Shown here in pieces: positions 1-10,659 of a stretch of DNA of 64,000 bases. The DNA is from Toxonevra muliebris (Eukaryota > Arthropoda > Insecta > Diptera > Pallopteridae). Under the pieces are notes generated by a model. It did no database searches. It was given only the letters and a program-made list of their open reading frames with translations, and was not told the DNA's origin. The stretch spans positions 68,154,822 through 68,218,821 of the forward strand of contig OY829329.1 in assembly GCA_963691655.1 (NCBI GenBank), in the 5' to 3' direction. Positions within the stretch are counted from its first letter, which is position 1; the number at the start of each line of letters is the position of its first letter. Position numbers and translations under genes: made by a program.

Positions 1-2030
1 TAAGCAGCTTTTGGCTCACTGCACTTAATGGAATACAAACTAAAATTAATACAAAATTTTCATCAATTGATTTCTATTTCATAGGAAGTATTTTAAAACT
101 TGTCTTTTTCGGCTTAATTAACATCAAGTCAAACCAAGTGTAGGGCATACAAATTCACACATGTCTACATATTCAAATGATAGACAAAAAAAAAAAAAAA
201 AAACATTACAACGAATTGCTAAATACCAAATTGGGAATCGTTTTGATCATTTTCTACTTTACTTTTAAATTGCTGCTGCTGCTGTCTAACTGCCACGCCC
301 ATTTGACTGTTGCTATTGCTGCTTGCTCCTATTAGCTACTGCTACTCCAACTACTGATGCTGCACGCACAACACATTTAAGTTTAAAATTGCCAACAAAA
401 AAAAAAAAAAAATAATAATAAAAGCCTCATGGGAATAATAGCATAAAGAGGTAAAGTAGAGAGAGGGATGAGGAGAGGTAAACCAGAAGCGAGGTAAGTT
501 AAAACATACGAGCGTATGTATGTATGTGTGTATTTTAGTTTCATTTTCAGTTTTATTTGCCAAATCGTTTTTTCAAGGGGAAATAAAATTTGTTTATGTG
601 TTAAATAGATATTCGTATATTCAAATTGCTCAAATACATATACAAATGAACATATGTAAGCTGTGTGTGTGTGTGTGTGTGTGTGTGGATATTTGTTTAG
701 GTTTAGGTTAGGTTAAGCTTAGAAGAGATGTAAAGATATTTGTTAGTTTGAGAGTCTATTAGAAATTAATTGGGAAGATTAACACGTACCTACCTAGTGT
801 GTCTGATTGTGCTCATTGTACATATGTATGTGTATGTGTGTGTGTGTGTGTGTGTTTATCTGCAATGAGATGCTGCACATCCCTCCACTTATGTGTGTTT
901 GTGTTAATCAAATGGGCTTGTTTTACTTTCTCATGTATTGAAATTTGTATTTGTAGAATTTATTGTTAAGATTGTGTGTTTATGTCTGTATGCAAATACG
1001 TGTGATTGTATTTGTAAATATGTTTTAGTGAGAATTGGAATATGTTACAAGGCAATTTGAATGCAAATTGAAATGAAGAGGGAAGAATATAGCCGAAGAA
1101 TAAATTTCTAGAAAATAATTGATTAGGAAAAGAATTTCTGTTTTTATTTATGTAAAGAGAATAAATTTGTGGTTTATAAATTTATAATTTTAAAATCTTA
1201 GAAATTTTTTTATCTTAGTGTTTGTTTAACTTTTTACAATACAAAGTACTAGCTTTAAATTTCCATAAAAAAAAACTACACAAACAAAGTTAAATAAATA
1301 AAATTTAAAATCTTTTCACTTTAATTTAAACAAAATATAATAATATATAATCTACATGCGCCAAAAAGTGTAAATGTGAGCTTGACATATTTGTTAGCCA
1401 AAAAAAAATAAAAATAAATTAAGCTAAACCTCTTTATGCTAGCTACTTTTTGGATGAGAGATGAGAGAGTGTGTGTGCGTATGTGTGTATTTCTGTAATC
1501 CGCTTTTCAATGTTTTCTTTTCCTTTTTTCAGTTTTTTTTTTTTTTGGTTTTCCTTGCAGCTTCTAAAAGTATGTGTGCTTTTTAAATGTTATGCACGTT
1601 TTAAGTTCGCTTAAAGTGTTTTCTGTAACATCAGTCAGAGACATACAAAGTTTGCAGCTCAAAACACACGCAACACACACACACATACACGCAAGTGTTT
1701 ACACATATCACTCACACAGGCAAGCATAACATTGTCAACTGTTTAAATTTTATTTATTTTTTTTCATATGTCACACATGCATAAAAATATCACTTTAAGT
1801 TTGCCACGTTGTTGCTGCTATTGTTGCGCACGTTTATGTGTTTCGCATATTTTTGTTATTGTTGTAATTGCCTAGCAGGGTCACACACTTGCGGTGGAGG
1901 GTGGCACTTGAAAATACATCAAACTAAGCGCGTTTATGCTAATTAAGCATGATATCAATTAATTTAAAATTTAAAAACTTTCAGAAAGTGTGCATTTGCC
2001 CACTCCTGCATCATTTGTCTATTGTCCCCT
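1..2030. other. Intergenic or intronic AT-rich DNA, no gene seen
   Basis: There is no coding stretch with recognisable similarity. The DNA holds A and T homopolymers, TG/CA microsatellites (662-687 and about 829-855) and a short TTAGG-like run near 700-715. It could be the intron of a gene whose exons lie outside the window, but nothing here shows that. Confidence 0.6.
662..687. repeat. (TG)13 microsatellite
   Basis: An uninterrupted TG dinucleotide run. A second, shorter TG run with TATG interruptions lies at about 829-855. Confidence 0.95.
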
Positions 2031-2307
2031 AGATAAAATGGTGTCAGTAAGATTTCAAAATTTAATCGTTTGGCCACCCCTGCAGCAAATTAGTATAACT
2101 CTTTCTAGAGAAAATTTTGAGGTTTTTCCCTCGCGCCGGCCAACTACAGTATAGCTTCAAAAGTATAAATTCTGCCACTCTACCCAACTGGCCCGATAAG
2201 GTCAGCACTTGTTGTTTTTGTTTTGTTAACGAACACTTGCTGCCGAAAAGCAATCGTTTCCGAATCAAACGACGACAAGATCATCGTAATTTAAAATAAC
2301 AAAACTG

Positions 2308-2520
2308 TTGACGCAAAGATTTCGTGAGAGGTCTTTCGGAGCACTTCAAAACGAGCGTAAAGCGGAGTGCTATCTTCCAACGACATACAATGTTAAAAAT
2401 GTAATGGTGTGTCATACGGAGAGGAAACGCCTACAGCTGACTTGTCAACACTGCGAAAGGACTTTTGAAGTGCTTTTTTCCCCGTTGGGGCAGAACCGTG
2501 TGCCAAATAAAAACGCATAA
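2308..2520 (+). CDS. Unassigned short ORF with one CxxC-type knuckle
   Basis: A 70-codon ORF that I do not recognise. Near its C-terminus it has one zinc-finger-like motif (CQHCERTF), without the paired histidines of a full C2H2 finger. The base composition around 2030-2520 is more gene-like than its flanks. An overlapping frame is open just upstream (2117-2299). It may be a decayed exon of a zinc-finger gene or of a transposon, or chance. The pentamer array starts about 50 bp downstream. Confidence 0.2.
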   Translation: MTQRFRERSFGALQNERKAECYLPTTYNVKNVMVCHTERKRLQLTCQHCERTFEVLFSPLGQNRVPNKNA

Positions 2521-2573
2521 TGAAATTGGAACAGCGAATTTAGAAAAAAATTATAAATTAGTTTTAACATTTT

Positions 2574-3990
2574 CTTAGGTTAGGTTGGGTTGGTTTGGTT
2601 TGGTTTGGTTTGGTTTGGTTTGGTTTGGGTTAGGTTAGGTTAGGTTAGGTCAGGTTAGGATAGGGTAGGATAGGATAGGATAGGATAGGATAGGATAGGA
2701 TAGGATAGGATAGGATAGGATAGGATAGGATAGGATAGGATAGGATAGGATAGGATAGGATAGGATAGGATAGGATAGGATAGGATAGGATAGGATAGGA
2801 TAGGATAGGATAGGATAGGATAGGATAGGATAGGATAGCATAGGATAGCATAGGATAGGATAGGATAGGATAGGATAGGATAGGATAGGATAGGATAGGA
2901 TAGGATAGGATAGGATAGGATAGGATAGGATAGGATAGGATAGGATAGGATAGGATAGGATAGGATAGGATAGGATAGGATAGGATAGGATAGGATAGGA
3001 TAGGATAGGATAGGATAGGATAGGATAGGATAGGATAGGATAGGATAGGATAGGATAGGATAGGATAGGATAGGATAGGATAGGATAGGATAGGATAGGA
3101 TAGGATAGGATAGGATAGGATAGGATAGGATAGGATAGGATAGGATAGGATAGGATAGGATAGGATAGGATAGGATAGGATAGGATAGGATAGGATAGGA
3201 TAGGATAGGATAGGATAGGATAGGATAGGATAGGATAGGATAGGATAGGATAGGATAGGATAGGATAGGATAGGATAGGATAGGATAGGATAGGATAGGA
3301 TAGGATAGGATAGGATAGGATAGGATAGGATAGGATAGGATAGGATAGGATAGGATAGGATAGGATAGGATAGGATAGGATAGGATAGAAAAGGAAAGGA
3401 AAGGAAAGGATAGGAAAGGATAGGAAAGGATAGGAAAGGATAGGAAAGGATAGGAAAGGATAGGAAAGGATAGGAAAGGATAGGAAAGGATAGGAAAGGA
3501 TAGGAAAGGATAGGAAAGGATAGGAAAGGATAGGAAAGGATAGGAAAGGATAGGAAAGGATAGGAAAGGATAGGAAAGGATAGGAAAGGATAGGAAAGGA
3601 TAGGAAAGGATAGGAAAGGATAGGAAAGGATAGGAAAGGATAGGAAAGGATAGGAAAGGATAGGAAAGGATAGGAAAGGATAGGAAAGGATAGGAAAGGA
3701 TAGGAAAGGATAGGAAAGGATAGGAAAGGATAGGAAAGGATAGGAAAGGATAGGAAAGGATAGGAAAGGATAGGAAAGGATAGGAAAGGATAGGAAAGGA
3801 TAGGAAAGGATAGGAAAGGATAGGAAAGGATAGGAAAGGATAGGAAAGGATAGGAAAGGATAGGAAAGGATAGGAAAGGATAGGAAAGGATAGGAAAGGA
3901 TAGGAAAGGATAGGAAAGGATAGGAAAGGATAGGAAAGGATAGGAAAGGATAGGAAAGGATAGGTTTGGTTTGGTTAGGTTAGGTGGCTG
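2574..3990. repeat. 1.4 kb pentanucleotide array (TTAGG/TTTGG/TAGGA/AAGGA variants)
   Basis: The array is made of 5-bp units. On the + strand it runs through TTAGG and TTGGG, a block of TTTGG, a few TTAGG again, then about 145 nearly perfect TAGGA units (about 2656-3388, with two variant TAGCA units near 2840). A short AAGGA block is followed by a regular 10-bp dimer, TAGGAAAGGA, from about 3400 to 3965, and the array closes with TTTGG and TTAGG units. It ends against the 3' end of a non-LTR relic on the - strand. The long minus-strand ORF across it (SYPIL/SFPIL repeats) is simply the repeat read in an open frame. Confidence 0.97.
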
Positions 3991-4640
3991 TCCCATTAGG
4001 CCGGTTATAATACTACAAGGGCTGTTCTCACAGTTACCCTGATCTTTATGAAACCGTATGTGGTTTAACGAGCTTCTCTAAATCACTGACATCAATGGAT
4101 TCAAAGTCAACTAAGTTGCTGAAGAAGGGTCAAACCAATTTATAGCTTTTACAAACTTCTCTAAATCTCTGAAATAACCAGATTCGAGGTCAGCTAAGTT
4201 GCTGCAGAAAGGATTACCTAAAGATGCCAATCTACGTTTGACAAGAGCTAGACCGTTACAGAGTAAGTGAAAAGTCGGTTTCTCCTCCTCATCCTCAAAA
4301 CAACTTCTGCAAAAGCCGTTTGTGGGCACTCCTAATCTACTGGCTCGTCTACCAATCAGACAATGTCCAGTAATTATTGCCACTACGTTGCTAATAGATA
4401 ATCTATTTAAAAAAAGTTGGTTGGTTATCAGGCTACCCATATTTAGTAAAATACTAGACTGTCCGTAGCTAGAGGATGCCCATGGTGAGACCGAATGTAG
4501 CTGCAGTTTTTGCTATATATTTGTCAGAAAAATTTACGGAATGTAAATGAAGCATGGTATAGTTATGAGTTCCTCTGTTACCAGTAGACACACCCCTGTC
4601 TACACTTTAGCCAATTCCCTGCAGCGGATATCGTTTTCAA
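3991..4640 (-). mobile_element. Non-LTR retrotransposon relic, RNase H C-terminus and 3' end
   Basis: The minus-strand frame at 4440-4111 carries the typical tail of an RNase H-bearing non-LTR polyprotein (I/LOA/R1-like group). It reads GHCLIGRRASRLGV, then a Cys-rich segment (FCRSC, acidic run, HLLC), then a charged end with PSSAT before the stop. Upstream, out of frame, about 4640-4450 resembles the end of the RNase H fold (DIRCRELAKV-like), so there is at least one frameshift. The 3' UTR ends near 3990 in AGCCACCTAACCTAACC, which merges into the pentamer array. Everything 5' of RNase H is missing. Confidence 0.75.
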
Positions 4641-6480
4641 AAGTTGCCCACCTCTGGTAATGAAAAATTCGTTACAGCAACTGTCACGATGCAAAGACAA
4701 TAAAATAAGTATAAAAGTTAAAGAATATTCTCTTTCATTTCAACATTGCTCTCCCCCGAGCAATACTGAATATGCTCACAAGCCAAAAGCAATAAATTTA
4801 TAAATTAAAAGGGATATTATAAAGCCTAAATTATAAAAAATTAATTCTAAACTCGTACCATTTATTTTACACTCGAATATCGTAAAATAACATAAAAGCG
4901 AAAAAAAATTAAGGTTTGCAATCAAAATATTTTAAATAGTAAGCATATTTTTAGGTGAAAGCAAACCAGCACACGGCAGAGAGATATACATAAATTAGCT
5001 ACTTAAATAAACCTATACACACACAAACATATACACACAGAGCCCGACAGACAGACAGACCGACAGTTACACAAGTGCTACACAACAACAACAACAAAAA
5101 ATATTCATAAATTAATCAATTTACACGCACTGGCTCCAAATAATCTGCTGGATTAATTTACTTTATGCTCAAAGCCGCCGCAATCAAATGAAAATTCATA
5201 AATTTTAACGTAACCATGAAAATGTAAACAATTTGCCACACATACATACACACACACACAGACACACTTGTACTTATCACTTTACCAGCAAAGCAGCAGC
5301 TTAGCTAACTAACATCAGAGAGACATCATCGTTGACGTTGACGATGACGATGATGGTATTCGAAAGCGATGGTTAAATGTGAGTATGTGTGTGTGTGTGT
5401 GTGTGTGCGTATGTAACTGACTGCCTGTTGCGTGCTGCCCACCTCAGTCAGTTTTGTCTGCCAGCCAGAATGTTTTCATCACCGGTAACAAGGACATGCA
5501 TATATACAATATATAAAAGTATATTTTTTTGAACCAACTTCTCAGTGAAGGGTGTTGGTAGACGAAGAAAAATGCAGAAAATTTGCTCAAGTGGGCCTAT
5601 TTGAAGATTATACAAAACACATACAAAAGAAGCCGACAACGACGAGCGAAAATGAAAACGAAATGTATAAAGAAACCCTTAAAACAGTTAAGCAGTTGAC
5701 AAGTTATCACAACTTGAGACAAACTGCTGCCGCCGACGCTTATCCCCGACTACTAAATTCAAAAAAAAAAAAAAAAAAAAAACAGCTGGTGGTTACCGAG
5801 CGTTTGTTGTCTTACAACTCAAGAGACAGAGAGACACAGACAGACAGCAAGCAGTAGCGGCAGCAGCAGGCAAGTAAGCAGACAAGCTCTTCATTTATAA
5901 ATTACCTTCCATTAAAATCGCAGATAAATTCATTCATATTCTAGAGCCACCCACCCACTCATACATCCAGTCAAGAGCGACCTAGCCGCCCCTCCAACTA
6001 CCACCACACAGGCAGCCAGTCAGTCAGGCATGCAAGGCAGACAGACAAAACAACTAGGAAGATATTCGACGTACTAAACCAAAAACAAAAAAAAAAAGAC
6101 GTCGACGAAATTGATGCGAAGTTGTAAATCTTCAAAAATGTTGCGGGCGGTTGGTTGATTTGGAACTCAATTCATGAAAACTCAAGCATACTTGACAAGA
6201 TACTGACTGACGAACTGACAACTGAATGGTTGACTGGGTGTACTGTGTAATGATTTTGAAGCGGGTTGCAGGTAGCAGGTACTACGCGGATGTTAAGGTG
6301 AAAATGAATTACTACTAGCTACTACTTACTATTGCAAACTCAACGCACGCTACTGCAAGTCAAATATGAAGTGTAATGACAGTGGTATGAGATACCAAGA
6401 GGAAGGCAAGTTGGTAGCGTTTCCAGTACCTACCGCAACTATATATCAAGTAGCACCGAAAAAACGGAAGTTTGAAGAAG
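4641..6480. other. No gene seen; low-complexity intergenic DNA
   Basis: The stretch is AT-rich, with CA/TG runs (about 5240-5265 and 5387-5407), ACAACA runs and a poly-A run at about 5760-5780. An open frame at 5552-5857 has no recognisable domain and runs through the poly-A as poly-lysine, so I do not call it a gene. Confidence 0.6.
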
Positions 6481-6488
6481 TGTTTTTA

Positions 6489-6516
6489 AAATAAGAGAGA
6501 GAGAGAGAGAGAGAAA
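6489..6516. repeat. (AG)n microsatellite
   Basis: A short, almost uninterrupted AG run. The 300 bases after it hold a T-rich stretch including a poly-T run at about 6743-6766. Confidence 0.85.
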
Positions 6517-6949
6517 GATAGAATGAAAAGTGAGTTATGTGTTTGCAAGAGTATTGCTTTTTCTTACTTTTTTTACTTCTTCTTCGCACTCTTCTTTTTT
6601 TTCCATTCTTAGTAGTGTTCAAGGTAGAGTTGCTAGCATCTTCAGAAATTTTTATAGCACTCGTAGTTGAAATCTTGGATACTTATTTTTCAATTTCAAT
6701 ACAAATAGCACAATATACTTTTTGCTTTCACTCACTCACTCAATTTTTTTTTTTTTTTTTTTTTTTGTGTCGAGAAAAGAATTTGCAATGCAACTCTGCA
6801 TTGATATACAACCGTGAATAAAATAAAATAGGGGGAACTATTTTATAAATAATTGCTCGTGGATTATATGAAGATTTTTAGCATATTGAGTAGTCAGTGT
6901 TAAAACTTATGTTAAATAGGGAAACTTGTTCCAACTAAGACCCCGTTCC

Positions 6950-8290
6950 AACTCTGACCTTCCGCCACAAATCAACAATTAAAACTATTCTGTTGCTTAA
7001 GCACTCCCTTTCGATGCGGTCGTACCAGCACAAGTAACGCCCAACGTTCTGATAAAATCCACGATATGATGTTGGACGATCGGCGATTGTACAAAGGTTC
7101 GCAAACTTGTAGAGGCTACAGACTTATCACATGGATATGAAAAAGCTATTCGCAAGATGGGTGCCACATTTGCTCATAATTGACAACAAACGCAATCGCT
7201 TAACAACTTCGGAAGAGTTGTTTGGCAATGTTCGACCACAATCCGAATGAGTTTTTACGCCGTTTCGTAACTGCAGAAGAAACCTGGATTTAGGGTAGCC
7301 AGATTTTTGAACCGCGAAATCAGTACATTAAACGTTGCAAATCAGTGAAAATCAGTACAGATTTAGTATATAGATTTAGTAATTTAAATGTAATATAGTG
7401 ATATAAACACCCTGAACTTTTTCTCCGATTTTGTGTGTACCTTTTACATTTTTTTTTTCGTCAGTAGACAATGTTGATTACATATCAATTTTCATATTTA
7501 GAGAATTTTGAGAGCTGAGAACAATAATCAAATTCAATTAATAACAATTTTCCTTCACTCATTTAAAAACTCACGTTAACCGACTTTTTCCAAGCCAATA
7601 TTGCTTTTCTCCCCTCGATAGCAGCAACGCGTATGTATTTTATTTTGTGAACAATCAGAAAAAGAAATAAATAAATAAGTGAGACTATCTGCAAAAACGA
7701 TTTTAATCCCATTGATGTTAAGCACAAAAATTCTTAAGATATTAATTTGAAAAAATCTGTACAAAATCAGTACAAAATACAAAAATCAGTACATTTTCGT
7801 ACTGATTTCGAGATTTCAAAAAATCAGTATTTAAAGAAAAAAAAACAGGACATGTACTGATCAAATCAGTACGCCTGGCTACCCTACCTGGACTCTTCAC
7901 AACACACTAGAGACCAAGCAACACTCGAAACATTGAGTTTCTCCCTAAAGCGAACCGAAGCCGAAGAAAGCCAAGGTGCGTCTGTCGGCCAACAAGATAA
8001 TAGCGACAGTTTTTCTGGCATGCGCGCGATGTCATTCACATCAATTAGCTTGAAAATAGTATGCAAAGCTGTTTGATCGATTCGACGACGATTTGAAGCA
8101 AAAACGAACGCATTTGGCGAAGGACAAGGCACCGCTGCACAAATCCGCAAACGCAATGGCAAAATTGCATGAATTACGTGACGAGTTTATAAAGCAAAAG
8201 AGAATTTCGGTTGAGTCGTTAAACCTAAAATGGGAGGATCTAAGTTTCTGTTCTGTTGTTTTTGCACTTAAAGAGTTTTCCCATAAGGAC
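6950..8290 (+). mobile_element. Old mariner relic, split by a hAT-like insertion
   Basis: Conceptual translation across many frameshifts gives mariner transposase landmarks in order. These are a DKIHDMMLDDRRL-like helix-turn-helix region (about 7055-7090), ARWVPHLL, NPNEFLRRFVTAEETWI (about 7240-7290) with the first catalytic acid (normally DETWI), then after the insertion VRLSANKIIATVFWHARDVIHI and LIDRFDDDLKQKRTHLAKDKAPLH (about 7975-8135). The second catalytic segment and the C-terminus are lost or unreadable. The hAT-like element at 7291-7886 sits exactly inside the ETW motif codons, so the mariner was there first. It is clearly dead. Confidence 0.8.
7291..7886. mobile_element. hAT-like non-autonomous element (MITE), TIR TAGGGTAGCCAG
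   Basis: The ends are perfect 12-bp inverted repeats (TAGGGTAGCCAG and its complement). The flanks CCTGGATT (7283-7290) and CCTGGACT (7887-7894) form an 8-bp target duplication with one mismatch, which is the hAT signature. The interior is AT-rich with no coding potential. Near both ends it carries many copies of AATCAGTACA in both orientations, like the subterminal transposase-binding repeats of hAT elements. It is inserted in the mariner relic. Confidence 0.85.
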
Positions 8291-8312
8291 AATCCACTTC
8301 CATTTTTAAATA

Positions 8313-9234
8313 TTAGGTGTACAACTAAGTTCTCGCTGTTTGTCGATAGATGGCTCCAGCAGTAACAGCTGGTCGATTATGACATTTCCAAAACGTCATG
8401 AACAGAGGTTAAACATATAGTAAGCAAACCGCTTTGACACATTAGAGTTTTCGTTTTTGGTTGTGTAAAAATATCTGATTTTGTGCCAAATAATCGTTAT
8501 TTGCGGGAAGTGTTGATTTTCTTCTATCAGTCGGAGAAAACAGCGGCTGACGTGCACCGGAAGCTTCATCGCATTGTTACGGGTGATAAAAAATGGATTC
8601 ATTACAGCAATCCAAAGAAAAGAAAATCTTGGGGACTGCCCGGTTATGCTTCTACGTCGTCTTCTCGGCCAAATATTCTCGCTTCGAAGGTTATGTTGTG
8701 TATTTGGTGGGACCAGTTCGGTGTTATTTATTACGAACTGCTGAAATCGAACGAAACCATCACTGGGGAACGGTATCGAACTTAACTGATGCGATTGAGC
8801 CGAAAATTACGCGAAAAACGCCCACAATACGAGCAGAGGCACGATAAGGTTATTCTGCTGCATGACAACGCTCGGCCTCACGTTGCCAAACCCGTTAAAA
8901 CCTACTTGGGAACACTCAAATGGCAAGTCCTATCCCACCTGCCGTATTCCCCAGACATTGCTCCGTCCGATTACTACTTGTTCCGTTCGATGGCACAAGG
9001 TCTGGCTGGTCAGCAGTTCCACTCACATGAAGACATCACAAAATGGCTTGTTTAATGGATAGCCTCAAAAGACGAACACTTCTTCCGTGAAGGAATTCGA
9101 GTTCTGCCAGAAAGATGGGGAAAAGTGGTAGCTAGCGATGGACAATACTTCGAATGATTCATTTGTAACCATTTCTTGACAATAAAGTTGCATTTTTAGA
9201 AAAAAAAACAGCGAGAACTTAGTTGCGCACCTAA
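8313..9234 (+). mobile_element. Internally deleted mauritiana-type mariner (DD34D)
   Basis: The termini TTAGGTGTACAACTAAGTTC and the matching inverted right end are flanked by TA (8311-8312 and 9235-9236). The transposase begins near 8482 (PNNRYLREVLIFFYQSEK), jumps from DVHRKL straight to HRIVTGDKKWIHY, and so lacks about 100 residues of the DNA-binding and linker region. The core that remains has the first D in VTGDKKW, the second D in LLHDNARPHV and the third D in PYSPDIAPSDYYLF, with 34 residues between the last two. It has a stop near 8785 and another at 9053. At 922 bp it is shorter than the 1283-bp relative at 37973-39255. Confidence 0.88.
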
Positions 9235-9309
9235 TAAAATGCCAAGTATTTGAAATATTGCCAAGTTCATTGATGTAATTGAAAGCTCTCATCATACAAT
9301 TTAATAAAG

Positions 9310-10160
9310 AAATTCAATATCAGATATATGACTTCCACGGGCCCGCTTGCAGCAATGAATACGTTGGACACAATTCTCGACCACTGTACCATACATTTCG
9401 GCCGATATACCGTCAATTTTGCGTTTAATATTGGCTCTGAGCTCATCTAACTTCTTTAATTTGTTGGTATAGACCAGCGACTTTACGTAATCCCAGAGAA
9501 AAAATCCAGAGGCGTTAGATCACATGATCTCGGTGATCAATTAACGGGCCTATTTGTCAAGATAAAGCGATTTCCAAATTTCGTCTTCAATAAGTTGATG
9601 GTTGTAGTCGCGGTATGTGCAAATAGCGCCGTCCTCATACACATTCATTCGATTAAAATTCGGGAACGAAAACCGGTTTATCATCGCTTTATAGCGGTGG
9701 CAATTAACTGCAATGAACGAAAAAAAGAGCACAATGGCTCCGCCGGCATGAAACCCGTACCAAACTTTGTGGAACCAATGATGCCTTATGCAGCACATGT
9801 GAATTCGTTGCCGTTTAATAACGCATGTTTTGCTTCATCACTGAAGATGATTTTATGATTAATATCCGGACCGGCATCAAGCTTTTGCAAACACGAATCT
9901 GATAAATTTCGGCGCTGCGAATAGCCATACATATCTTAAGTCAATTTGATCTTGTGAGCGTGTAGGTCGAGATCGTTTCGCAAAGTGTCGCTACAATGTC
10001 GCTTGTGAAAGTCTCAACTCCTGTGCACGGCATGAGATCGATTGATTTGGGTCGCTGGCAACAGATGCACTTACAGCCGCAAAAAGTGTTCTCAAGACTC
10101 CTTGCGTTTCTTCATCTCACGGACACCGAAACATTAAGCAGCAAAATGTAAATTCGAACC
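9310..10160 (-). mobile_element. Tc1-mariner superfamily transposase relic (DDE_3-like)
   Basis: The minus-strand conceptual translation shows, in order, VASDPNQSISCRAQELRLS (helix-turn-helix side), FSDEAKHALLNGNEF (first catalytic D), NRYKAMINRF, a degraded DGA motif with its catalytic D, then CDLTPLDFF and LVYTNKLKKLDELRANIK before a C-terminal CCKRARG-like motif. This order is typical of a transposase family common in insect genomes. Several frameshifts and stops are present. I could not fix the termini. A 20-odd-bp direct repeat (GTTCTTAAAGTTGCGACCAC) occurs just beyond it at about 10227 and 10290. Confidence 0.7.
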
Positions 10161-10659
10161 TTTGCACCAACTTACGAATTGAATGTCAGGTAGGGCGATT
10201 AGAATGACCGAAAATTGACGTTAACGTTCTTAAAGTTGCGACCACCGCCTCCGAATTTCCGTGGTAAGTTTTGATTATTTGTTTAAGTTCTTAAAGTTGC
10301 GACCACCTACTCTAAACTTTGGTAAATGTTGTTCATTTGCATACCTCATGGTTTTTTAAAAAAAAAGACTGCTTTTATTTGCAATAAAGAACTTTTCAAT
10401 ATCTTTCCATTTTATTTAAAAACGAAAAATGAGTATTCCCTATTGGAAGCCCCTTTATTTGAAATTCGTTTTTTGTCGGACCGTTTTACCACATTTTAGC
10501 TAACGGTATTTGAAAAATTCTCGAACTATGACATAAAAAAACAACTTCAGATTCGTGATCAAAGATTCAAAATTAGTCTGAAACACTTGTTGAATCAGTA
10601 TCTGAAGAGAAAAGTAAATTTTTGTTGTACATTATCTGAATAGGACCCTGTTTGCCTAC

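Noticed and set aside
2574..3990. A working telomere or chromosome end
   Set aside because: The array is internal, most units are not TTAGG, and it is flanked by a LINE on one side and ordinary DNA on the other. Flies do not use TTAGG telomeres.
2650..3996. 448-codon minus-strand open frame of SYPIL/SFPFL repeats
   Set aside because: It is the pentamer array translated; the array happens to lack stops in that frame. There is no non-repeat coding sequence attached.
5552..5857. 101-codon ORF
   Set aside because: It crosses a poly-A run (poly-Lys) and a GACAGACAGA tract; no similarity recognised.
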